Shown here in pieces: positions 1 through 8,900 of a stretch of 20,651 nt of DNA. The stretch's first letter is position 1. The number at the start of each line of letters is the position of its first letter. The notes under the pieces were generated by a model that did no database searches, was not told the origin of the DNA, and was given only the letters and a program-made list of their open reading frames with translations. The stretch is from NCBI GenBank assembly GCA_937894795.1, contig CALCQV010000158.1:1-20651 (forward strand). The letters are read 5' to 3'. The translations under genes and the position numbers were made by a program. Source of the DNA: an uncultured Bacteroidales bacterium. Lineage in GTDB: Bacteria > Bacteroidota > Bacteroidia > Bacteroidales > Lentimicrobiaceae.

Positions 1-9
1 GGAGTCGTT

Positions 10-45
10 CCCCTCTCCTTCAGGAGAGGGGTTAGGGGTGAGGTG
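10..45. repeat. REP-like palindrome, copy 1
   Basis: A perfect 9-bp inverted repeat CCCCTCTCC / GGAGAGGGG with a TTCA loop (10-31) is followed by a conserved tail TTAGGGGTGAGGTG. Two related copies occur at 12773-12804 and 14760-14797, each with a palindrome plus an AGGGNTGAGGTG-type tail in the same orientation. Stem, loop and asymmetric tail resemble bacterial REP elements. It begins just past the menC stop codon and could also act as a 3-prime hairpin for menC. Confidence 0.7.
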
Positions 46-48
46 GTT

Positions 49-1071
49 TCACCCATACCACAACTCCCCCCTGTTGATTCTCAGTCTTGATGGGAAGTTA
101 TTGTTGAACAGCAGTCCGGTGCCGAGGCCCTGTGCCATGCCATCAATGCCCAGTGAGGCGGTATACTGTGCTATGGCATTCAGGCCTATGTTCGATTCAA
201 GGGCCGAGGTTACCCAGTAACCCACCTTATAGGTGCTGCACACCCTTATCCAATCATTGCAGGCTGTAAAACCGCCCAGTAGCGAGGGTTTCAGTATGAT
301 GTAGGCCGGACGAACACTATCAATCAGCGACAGGCGTTCCTGGTAGCGGTGATGCCCAATCAGCTCCTCATCCAGGGCAATCGGTATGGGTGAATTGGCA
401 CATATATCGCGCATATTGGCAATATTGCCGGCCCTGATAGGCTGTTCCATGCTATGGATATCATACTTTGCAAGCCGTTCCAGCTTCCCCAGGGCTTCCG
501 CAAAGGAAAAGGCACCGTTGGCATCCAGCCTGATGATCAACTGTGAAGCATCATATTGTTCCCTGATATGGCTTATCAGCTCCAGCTCCTTCTCAAAGTC
601 AATGGCTCCCACCTTGATCTTGATCACCTTATAGCCGCCCTTCATCTTATCATTGATCTGCCGCAGCATAAACTTATAATCGCCCATCCATACCAGTCCG
701 TTGATGCATATGGGCCTCTCACCCCGTGTAAAGGGGGTTTCAAACAGCAGGCCGCTGCCACCGTTCTTCAGGTCGAGCATCGCCGATTCCAGTCCGAACC
801 GTATGGAAGGCCACTCAATCAGCTCCTCCATAAGCCGTGCATAGGGCAGATGTACATTTCGGCACAGCCAGTCGACCACCATATCGTACTCCGACTTGTC
901 GTCGTAGCTCAGGCCGCTGAGCACACTGCATTCGCCCGTACCAATGATATCGGGCGAGTGGTCGTACGCAAGTTTAAGCAGGTAACCGCTTTTCCGGTCA
1001 ATCACCCCCCGTGAGGTTTGTACCGATTCTTTGAAAATGAGATGAAACTCTTCTGAACGGGCTGTGAGCAT
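49..1071 (-). CDS. menC: o-succinylbenzoate synthase-like enolase-superfamily enzyme (MenC)
   Basis: Complete 340-aa protein, the usual length for the muconate-lactonizing/MenC branch of the enolase superfamily. The N-terminal capping domain covers about residues 1-120 and the catalytic barrel follows. The expected acid/base and metal residues are visible in order: KIKVG with K151 and K153, RLDANGAF with D183, SMEQPI with E209, ALDEE with D234 and ILKPSL with K261. MenC dehydrates SHCHC to o-succinylbenzoate in cytoplasmic menaquinone synthesis. Dipeptide epimerases of the same superfamily share these motifs, so the exact reaction is inferred from overall similarity to Bacteroidetes MenC. No other men gene is in the window. 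It starts at ATG (complement of 1069-1071) and ends in TGA, which shows that TGA is a working stop codon here. It is transcribed divergently from the giant surface-protein gene. Confidence 0.85.
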   Translation of the reverse strand: MLTARSEEFHLIFKESVQTSRGVIDRKSGYLLKLAYDHSPDIIGTGECSVLSGLSYDDKSEYDMVVDWLCRNVHLPYARLMEELIEWPSIRFGLESAMLDLKNGGSGLLFETPFTRGERPICINGLVWMGDYKFMLRQINDKMKGGYKVIKIKVGAIDFEKELELISHIREQYDASQLIIRLDANGAFSFAEALGKLERLAKYDIHSMEQPIRAGNIANMRDICANSPIPIALDEELIGHHRYQERLSLIDSVRPAYIILKPSLLGGFTACNDWIRVCSTYKVGYWVTSALESNIGLNAIAQYTASLGIDGMAQGLGTGLLFNNNFPSRLRINRGELWYG

Positions 1072-1089
1072 CCGGTAAAATATTTATAG

Positions 1090-1097
1090 CAAAGGTA
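1090..1097 (-). promoter_or_regulatory. Bacteroidetes -7 box upstream of menC
   Basis: The minus strand reads TACCTTTG, an exact match to the TAnnTTTG -7 element of Bacteroidetes housekeeping promoters. It lies 19 bases ahead of the menC ATG. A TTTG (complement of 1122-1125) lies 24 bases further upstream, slightly beyond the usual 19-21 base spacing for the -33 element, so that half is weak. Confidence 0.45.
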
Positions 1098-1163
1098 ACA
1101 AAATTTATATCGAAATGAAAACAAACTACCAACGGTCAAAGCGAATATTATAGGCTAAAACAG

Positions 1164-1192
1164 AAAAAAATGAAAAATTTTTACATTTTTTT
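1164..1192. promoter_or_regulatory. 29-bp AT-rich near-perfect palindrome
   Basis: AAAAAAATG (1164-1172) and CATTTTTTT (1184-1192) are perfect inverted arms around the self-complementary core AAAAATTTTT (1173-1182), with a single extra A at 1183. It could be a cruciform or hairpin, or a binding site between the divergent genes. Simple A/T content makes chance palindromes more likely here. Confidence 0.35.
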
Positions 1193-1306
1193 ACAATTAT
1201 TTCTTCTCGCTATGACAGAAAATAATTTTTCATCGAAGTATAGAATCGATTTTATTGATATAGCTAATTTTCAACGCTTTACGGAAAAGTGTTTAAAGTT
1301 GCGTAA

Positions 1307-1325
1307 AATTATTGACCAAATAATT
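1307..1325. promoter_or_regulatory. 7-bp inverted repeat, operator-like
   Basis: AATTATT (1307-1313) and AATAATT (1319-1325) are perfect inverted arms separated by GACCA. Size and spacing fit a dimeric regulator site, but AT-rich sequence produces such pairs by chance. Confidence 0.25.
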
Positions 1326-1371
1326 AAACTATTTAACTATATCAGGGGGTGAAAATAGTTGATAATCAGCA

Positions 1372-1389
1372 TAAAAATACGTATTTTTA
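1372..1389. promoter_or_regulatory. 18-bp perfect palindrome upstream of the -7 box
   Basis: TAAAAATACGTATTTTTA is a perfect, spacerless 18-bp palindrome centred on TACGTA. Its right edge lies 26 bp before the TACCTTTG box at 1416-1423, where the -33 element would normally be. No good TTTG -33 element is present for that promoter, so an activator or repressor site overlapping the -33 region is plausible. Confidence 0.4.
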
Positions 1390-1415
1390 CTACTGTTTTT
1401 CTGATTTCGGCGTAT

Positions 1416-1423
1416 TACCTTTG
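1416..1423 (+). promoter_or_regulatory. Bacteroidetes -7 box for the giant surface-protein gene
   Basis: TACCTTTG matches TAnnTTTG exactly and is the same octamer used in the opposite direction for menC. Transcription would begin near 1430, about 43 bases before the GTG at 1473 and about 118 before the alternative TTG at 1548. Confidence 0.45.
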
Positions 1424-1472
1424 ACTGAAATTGCAATTAATGAACATAGATTAGTTTGATACAACTTTTCTG

Positions 1473-2531
1473 GTGTCCGTTAAGGGCAGGTCACATAGTA
1501 TTCAAATAGAAAAAGAAAGGTATATTTTGGGGGCAAAATATACACACTTGAAGTCGTTCCGTCGTTGGAACATATCTGTAGTCCGCTTAATTGCGACGAT
1601 AAGCATACTGCTCATGGGCAGCATGTTAACCATAGCGCAGCAGCCCGTACAGGTAATATGGCCACTCACTTCCGATGGAGAAGCTGTTTACAGCTCCGGC
1701 ATCGGGAGTGCGTCGTTTAAGCAGGGCCCCGGCCTGAGCAATTTCAGGTATGACTCCATCAATGGAGCCACGTCAACCGGGTGGAACAGCCGCAACCTCA
1801 ACACCTCCAACCATTACGAATTCACCATCGCCCCCGAGCGTGATGCCGCCATAGTCATCAGCAAGTTGAAGTTTGAGGTAAGTCTGAGTTCCGTCAACAT
1901 GCGTATGGCGCTCTACTACTCAAAGGACGGCTTCAATCAGCAGTCGTTGCCCTTGGGCAATCCGGTATTTGTAAGCAAGAAGAGCTCACGCGACCTCCTG
2001 TTGGAGACAGCGCTGGAGGTCACCTACCCCGAAATCCTGACCATAAGAGTTTACGGATGGAGCGCCCCCACTCCTGCCATAAATTTCTTTACCCGGGATG
2101 TGGAGTTTGGAGGTTATATGGTAAATTCCGAAAAAGGAGACATTAAAAAATATTTAAATTCAAATGACAGCATACCCATTGCAGAAGAAGAAATCACTGA
2201 TGGTGGTGACAGAGGAAGCGGAACCTATAGTACAGCAGGAACTTACACATGGACTTGCCCTCCCGGAGTTACTTCAGTTACAGTTGAATGCTGGGGTGGT
2301 GGAGGAAGAGGTGGTGCAAGAACCACTGGAGATAATGTTGCTTTAGCCGGCGGAGGTGGAGGGGCCTATTCATCTTCCACACTTGTCGTGGTTCCGGGTA
2401 ATATTTATGATTTTCAGGTTGGATCAGGTAGTACTTCAACTCAAGAAGGAGGAGATTCGTGGTTTAATTCAACTGCCACAATTCTGGCAAAAGGTGGTAA
2501 CAGTGTCCCAAACAATTCTAATACCTCCTGA
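1473..2531 (+). CDS. N-terminal part of a giant secreted adhesin-like protein, ended by an in-frame TGA
   Basis: 352 codons before a TGA. The only upstream start is GTG 1473. A TTG at 1548 (residue 26) would place a basic, hydrophobic signal peptide (residues 26-56, SFRRWN then a hydrophobic run, cleavage near AQQ) right at the N terminus and may be the true start. Residues about 59-215 look like a beta-sandwich domain. Residues from about 248 onward begin a glycine-rich domain of the type seen in Bacteroidetes surface proteins (GTYTWTCPPGVTSVTVECWG followed by poly-Gly runs). The frame continues without shift after the TGA: the glycine-rich domain resumes at once and runs on to 10988. So this is most likely the 5-prime part of one gene, not a separate gene. 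Base composition changes near 2118: 1741-1800 has 32/60 G+C and 2401-2460 has 22/60 (counted by eye). Confidence 0.75.
   Translation: MSVKGRSHSIQIEKERYILGAKYTHLKSFRRWNISVVRLIATISILLMGSMLTIAQQPVQVIWPLTSDGEAVYSSGIGSASFKQGPGLSNFRYDSINGATSTGWNSRNLNTSNHYEFTIAPERDAAIVISKLKFEVSLSSVNMRMALYYSKDGFNQQSLPLGNPVFVSKKSSRDLLLETALEVTYPEILTIRVYGWSAPTPAINFFTRDVEFGGYMVNSEKGDIKKYLNSNDSIPIAEEEITDGGDRGSGTYSTAGTYTWTCPPGVTSVTVECWGGGGRGGARTTGDNVALAGGGGGAYSSSTLVVVPGNIYDFQVGSGSTSTQEGGDSWFNSTATILAKGGNSVPNNSNTS
2529..2531 (+). other. In-frame TGA splitting the giant gene
   Basis: The TGA sits inside the glycine-rich domain, between residues reading NTS and AGGSASLG. The reading frame from 1473 and that of the downstream 8-kb ORF are the same (2916 minus 1473 is 481 codons), and the codons from 2532 to 2915 encode more of the same glycine-rich domain. 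One substitution, for example from GGA (Gly), TTA (Leu) or TGG (Trp), would make it. An upstream copy of the same motif at about 2343-2354 reads TTA before GCC GGC GG. menC ends in TGA, so general reassignment of TGA is unlikely. Confidence 0.85.
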
Positions 2532-2915
2532 GCCGGCGGTTCTGCAAGTCTAGGTGTTGGTACAATTAGATACAATGGCGGCAATGGTGCTAGGGGAACA
2601 GGAGGTTCTTTTGGGGGTGGGGGCGGATCTTCAGCTGGAACCAACCTTCAGGGCCAATTTGCAAATACAACAACCAACCAACGCAATGGAGCTATAGCCC
2701 CCACCGGTGGTGGAAACGGTGGTAATGGTGCTGCTGCTCTTACTGCTGGTATTAGTGGCTCGTCACCAGGTGGTGGTGGTGGTGGTGGTTACAGAGCATA
2801 TAGCTGGAGTACACAAAATCCGGGAGCTGGAGCCGATGGCCAGGTTACAATTTCATGGGCGACTCCTGCCGGTTATTGTGAGGGTAATGCCATTAGCGTA
2901 ACTAATTCTTCAGGT

Positions 2916-5900
2916 GTGCCTGATCCAAATGATGCGTTGGGAATTCCAAATAATAATGGGGCTCAACTAAATGAACCGAGTGATTTCATCACTCTAATGC
3001 TAACCAATGGTGATATTCTTTTAGCCGGAGGTACAGTTGATGTTCGTTGGAGGAGAAACTCTTTAAATAATACAATAATCAATGTAGAACTCTCAGAAAA
3101 TGGTACAAATTGGACAAATATCGGCAATTTTACAAATATCAATCCTAATAATACCTGGCTAACTCAATCAATCAACCTATCCGTAAATACAAGATTTATA
3201 AGATTTACAAGTACAAATGGATGGGATCTTGAGATCGATGCCGTATCCTACAACACCCCTTGTGCCCCCCCATGTACAAATCCAACGGTTTTTAATGTAA
3301 CCGGAGGTGGTTCATATTGCAGTGGTGGGGTTGGTTTGCCTATAGGGCTTTCAAATTCGGAATCAGGAGTAACTTATCAATTGTATCTTGGTGCTGCAAC
3401 AGTTGGAGCTCCAATATCGGGCACAGGTAGTGCAATTTCCTTTGGTAATCAAACAGCCGCCGGTACATATACAGTTGTAGCAACAAGAACAAACGGTGGA
3501 TGTACTTCAAATATGAGTGGTTCGGCAGTAATCACAGTTATTACAACCCCGGCACCCCCAGCAGCAACGGCAGGTTCTAATGCGCAGTGTACACAAATTA
3601 CAGCTAACTGGTCTGCTTCGGCAAGCGCTACAGGATATTTCCTTGATGTTTCAACTGTAAATACATTTGCTTCTTATGTTCCAGGGTACAATAACCTGTA
3701 TGTAAACAATGTAACAACATATAACGTTACCGGTTTAACTTCCGGCACAACTTATTATTATCGTGTTCGGGCAAATAATACATGCGGAACCAGTGGCCAT
3801 TCTAATGTAATAACGTATGCCACATCACCTTCCACTCCTGCTGCTCCTGCCGCCAATGCCGGTTCCAATGCTCAATGCACACAATTCACAGCTAACTGGT
3901 CATCATCAATAAATGCAACAGGATATAACCTCGATGTATCAACTGTAAATACATTTGCTTCTTATGTTCCAGGCTATAATGACCTTAATGTAAACAATGT
4001 AACAACATATAACGTCACCGGTTTAACTTCCGGCACAACTTATTATTACCGTATAAGAGCATATAATACATGCGGTGCCAGTATAAGCTCAAATGTAATT
4101 ACTTATGCTACATCTCCTGCTGCACCATCAGCTCCCACTGCAAATAATGGATCAAATGCGCAGTGTACACAAATTACAGCTAACTGGTCTTCTGCAGCAA
4201 ATGCAACAGGATATTACCTCGATGTATCAACCGTAAATACATTTGCTTCTTATGTAACAGGGTACAATAACCTGAATGTTAACAACGTACTAACCTATAA
4301 TGTTACCGGTTTAACTGCCGGTACAACTTATTATTATCGCATAAGAGCATATAATACTTGTGGAACGGGCAGTAACTCGGGCATTATTACTTATTCAACA
4401 TTACCGGCTGCACCTGCTACCCCGGGAAGTATTACCGGCGATCTGAATACTTGTCAGAATAATACGGAAGTGTATAGTATAACGGCAGTTCCCAATGCCA
4501 CTAATTATACATGGACATATCCTGCAACATGGACTTATGTCTCAGGACAAGGTTCAACATCCATAACATTAATAGCCGGTTCTGCTGGTGGAACAATCAG
4601 CGTTACAGCGGGTAATGCCTGTGGTACTAGTGTTGCTTCTTCTATAAATGTTACTATTCTATCCCTTCCAACCCAAACAAGTCCAATTTCTCCTGCAACC
4701 ACAGCGGTTTGTCAGAATTCAACTCATACTTACATGGTTAATCCGGCTCCTCCTGCCGGAGTCACTTACACATGGACAGGCCCTCCGGGATCAACTATAA
4801 CACCTAGAGCTACACCAAATATAATTGATATTACTTTTGGCAACCAGTCCGGCACATTGACTATAACCCCTTCAAATGCATGCGGTAATGGCCCTTCACA
4901 GTCGTTAAATATAACCGTGTCAGCAGGTACTCCTGCCCAGCCCGGGCCAATAACCGGAGTTATTGCACCATGTGTTGGCTCCTCTAAAACATATTCTGTT
5001 CCTGACCTTGGCCTTTTTTATACATGGTCAGTCCCATCAGGTTGGACAATTGTTTCAGGTCAAACTACTGCCTCTATCAATGTTACGGTAGGAGCTACAG
5101 CAGGAAATATTACTGTAACTGCCGGAAACCCCTGTGGTGCCAGCCAGGAAAGAACATTATCAGTTACCCCGCAACCGGGTGTACCTGCACAACCTTCAGT
5201 TATTGTAGGTAACAACCCGGTTTGTGTCGGTTCCACACAGACCTACAGCGTTATTAACGTTCCTTTTGTCAATTATACATGGAGTGTGACAGGAACAGGG
5301 TGGGTAATCAATACCGGCAACGGCACCAATAGTATTACAGTAACTGTTGGAACCGCTAATGGTGTCATAACCGTGACTCCTTCAAATGACTGCGGTTCAG
5401 GCACTCCAATGCAAAGAACAATAACCGTTGATTTGGCTCCTCCGGCACAAACATCTGGTATTGCAGGACCAATTAACCCTTGTCAGGCAAGCACTGTAAC
5501 ATACTTTGTTACCAATGTGACCGGTGTTACCTATACCTGGACAGTGCCACCTGACTGGACCATCGTAACAGGTAATGGTAGCAGTTCTATTCAGGTATTG
5601 GTTGGAACCAACAATGGGAATATTACTGTGGTTCCTTCCAACGGTTGTGGTGATGGACCTGCATCCCTATTACCGGTAACGGTTTTCCTTTTACCGCTTG
5701 ACCCGGGTACAATTACAGGGCCTGTTGAATTCTGCGAAGGTACATCCGTTAATTATAGTGTTACAGCAGTACCGGGGGTTACATATCAATGGCAGGTGCC
5801 GGCTGACTGGGGAGTAATCAGTGGTCAGGGAACCAATTCAATTACTGTAGTTGCCGGTGAACTCTCAGGTTTTATAATAGTAACACCATATAATGCTTGC

Positions 5901-8900
5901 GGCTCAGGGCCATCTTCAAAACTTCAGATTACCGTTAATCCTCTTCCTGAAGCTTATACCATTGATGACGGTGATATTTGTGTTGGTGCTTCAGTATTTA
6001 TTGGTGGCCCGGCTGTTCCGGGAAATACTTACAGCTGGACTGCTAACCCTGCTGGTGAAATATTTAACAATACTATAGCTAATCCCGAAGTTTCACCTAC
6101 AGTTACAACAACATACACCCTGGTAGAAACCAATCCGGCAACCGGTTGCTCTAATACCAACAGTGTAACAATTCAGGCCAATCAGGTCATTATGATCACT
6201 GTTAACCCGATGGCACAAACAATATGTACCGGCGGCCAGACAAATATCACGATAACCAGCAATATTATCGGTACCCAATTTGAATGGGGGGCAACAGAAA
6301 TTACAGCAACCGGTGCTGTCTATAATAATACAGGTTCCGGAAATCATATTACTGAAACAATTATTAATTCATCAGGTATACCGGCTCAAATCAGGTATGA
6401 AATAAAAGCAAAGGCTGATGAGTGTGAAAATAATGACATCTCCATGATTGTTACCGTTAATCCTGCATCTATCAATAACAATCAGTCATCCACTTTATGC
6501 AGTGATTCACCATCAGGTGTAACCCTTGGAGCAAGCACTAACGGGTTAGCCATCGCCAGTTATACCATACTTTCTATCAATGCAAACGGATTGACTGCAT
6601 CAGCGGGCAACCCACTAACCGGAACAGGGTTTGCAGCAAACGCCATTGCTGACGATGCATGGACCAATACTACCAACAACCCCGTTAATGTAATCTATTC
6701 AGTGCAGGGTGTAAGCAGCGAAGGTTGTATTGGCAACACATTCACGGTTACACTTACCATAAATCCCGAACCGGTTGTTACGAACAACCCAAATAAAGCC
6801 ATTTGCAGTGGAACCTCAACCGCAATAGCACTTACTTCTTCCATCCCTTCAACATTCTCATGGACGATTGGCACTATAACAGGTGGAATTACCGGGGCTT
6901 CAAACGGATCAGGTAATGCTATAAACCAGGTTTTAACCAATCCGGGAAACAGTTTACCCGGTACTGTTCAATATATTATTACACCCCGTGCAACCGGAAC
7001 CTTATGCCAGGGAAACTCATTCACCATTACCGTAACGGTTTATCCCGGCCCAACAGTAACAAATCCCGCTACAGCACATACCTGTTCGGGAACCAGCCCG
7101 GGAATAACACTTACATCTTCAACTCCATGTAATTTTTCATGGACAATTGGTACTATAACGGGTGGTATAACCGGGGCATCAGCAGGCTCAGGCCCTGTTA
7201 TCAATCAGGTGCTAAGTAATCCTTCCAATGCAACTTCAGGTACTGTGCAATATATTGTTACTGCTTCTTCCACAAGTGGAGGTTGTTCTTCTGCACCATT
7301 TATCATTACGGTAATTGTTGACCCTATTCCGCTTGTAACTGTTGCTGCCAGTCCAACATCTATTTGTCCGGGTGAAACCATTGATCTCTCATCAAGTTCA
7401 AGTCTAACGTGGCCACATACGATAGTTTTCAGTGAAAACTTTAATGCAGCAACAAACAGCTGGACTACGACAAATAATTCAAGCGGTGGTAACCCTGCCG
7501 ATGCAGCCTGGACATTAAGGCCAATTAATTACAACTGGAACGGTGTAACCTTCCGGTCAAATGACAATTCACAATTTTATCTTACCAATAGTGAAGATCA
7601 GAGAGGAAATAATAGTGCTATTACCAATACTTACCTTACCTCACCTGCAATTGATTTTACCGGTTATACTTCGCTTTCACTTGATTTCTATCATTACTAC
7701 CGTGATGATAACAATTCTACCGCACGCGTAGATATTTCCACCAATAATGGAACTACCTGGACACAAATTGATCTTTTTAATTCAAATCAGGGAACTTCTA
7801 CCAATTTTGCTCACAGAACAATTGACCTTACGCCATATACAAACAATCCGGCTGTACGTATTAGGTTTCATTATTATGGTACCCGTGTAGCATGGTATTG
7901 GGCAGTAGATAATATTACTATAACCGGAACCCATGTTTCAAGTATTCCTATCATAAGCTGGAGTTCTAATCCGGCCGGCTTCACATCATCCGAAGCTGCT
8001 ATCAACAATGTAGCTCAGGGTGAAACTACGACCTACACTGTAAGTTACTCAAATCCAACCTCCCTATGTAGTGCCAACTCATCAGTCACAGTCACTACAC
8101 TACAACCCCCTGATGCACAAATTACTGCCGATTATTGCGCTGTCCCTGGCAAAATCAGACTAACAGCGTCAGGTGGTGGTACATATTTATGGAACACAGG
8201 CGAAACAACTGCGGTAATTGAGGTAGATGTTGCCGGTCAGTATTCCTGTGAGGTAACAGGTGTTAACGGTTGTAAGTCAACTGCATCAATTGGTGTATCA
8301 CATGAACTGGTTACAAATGGAGATTTTTCAAATGGTAACAATGATTTTGCATCTGGTTATATTTATGATCCAACAATACCCAACGGATTATGGGAACCTG
8401 AAAGTGAATATGCTGTAAATGATGATGCTAACTTTAATCACACTAATTTTTGGGGTTATGACCATACTACCGGTGATGGTAACTATATGATCATTAATGG
8501 TGCAAAGTATGCGCCACAACCTTTTGTATGGAGGCAAACAGTCGCCGTTTTACCCAATACTGATTATTACTTTTCTGCATGGGCAAAGAGTCTTAATAAT
8601 GTACCACCATATGCACGTCTGCAGTTCCAGGTAAACGGGGTACAGGTAGGCACTGTGGCAGCACTTCAGGCAGGAGTAAACAACGATAACAACCCATGGC
8701 TCCCATCAGGCAGGTTTTATGGAACATGGAATTCAGGGGCAGCTACCACCGCAATTATCCAGATAATTGACCTTGAAACTGCTGCCGGTGGTAATGACTT
8801 CGGCCTCGATGATATATCCTTTGGAACGCTTGATCCTGTTCCTTTTGTATTTGATATTTCAGCCAACAGTGGTTCCAACACCGCTTGCGAAGGTGGTACG

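Larger units (their letters stand above)
1072..1472. other. AT-rich divergent intergenic region
   Basis: This 401-bp AT-rich spacer separates two divergently transcribed genes. It contains three inverted repeats and one TACCTTTG box for each direction, listed separately. A 60-codon open frame at 1170-1352 has no coding signature beyond low complexity and overlaps the first palindrome, so I treat the region as regulatory, not coding. Confidence 0.7.

Noticed and set aside
1170..1352. 60-codon frame upstream of the giant gene
   Set aside because: Very A/T-rich low-complexity sequence that begins inside a palindrome. More likely regulatory DNA.
2529..2531. Reassigned TGA (glycine or tryptophan code) or selenocysteine
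   Set aside because: menC ends in TGA at the expected length, tryptophan is encoded by TGG throughout, and only one in-frame TGA is seen in over 17 kb of coding sequence.
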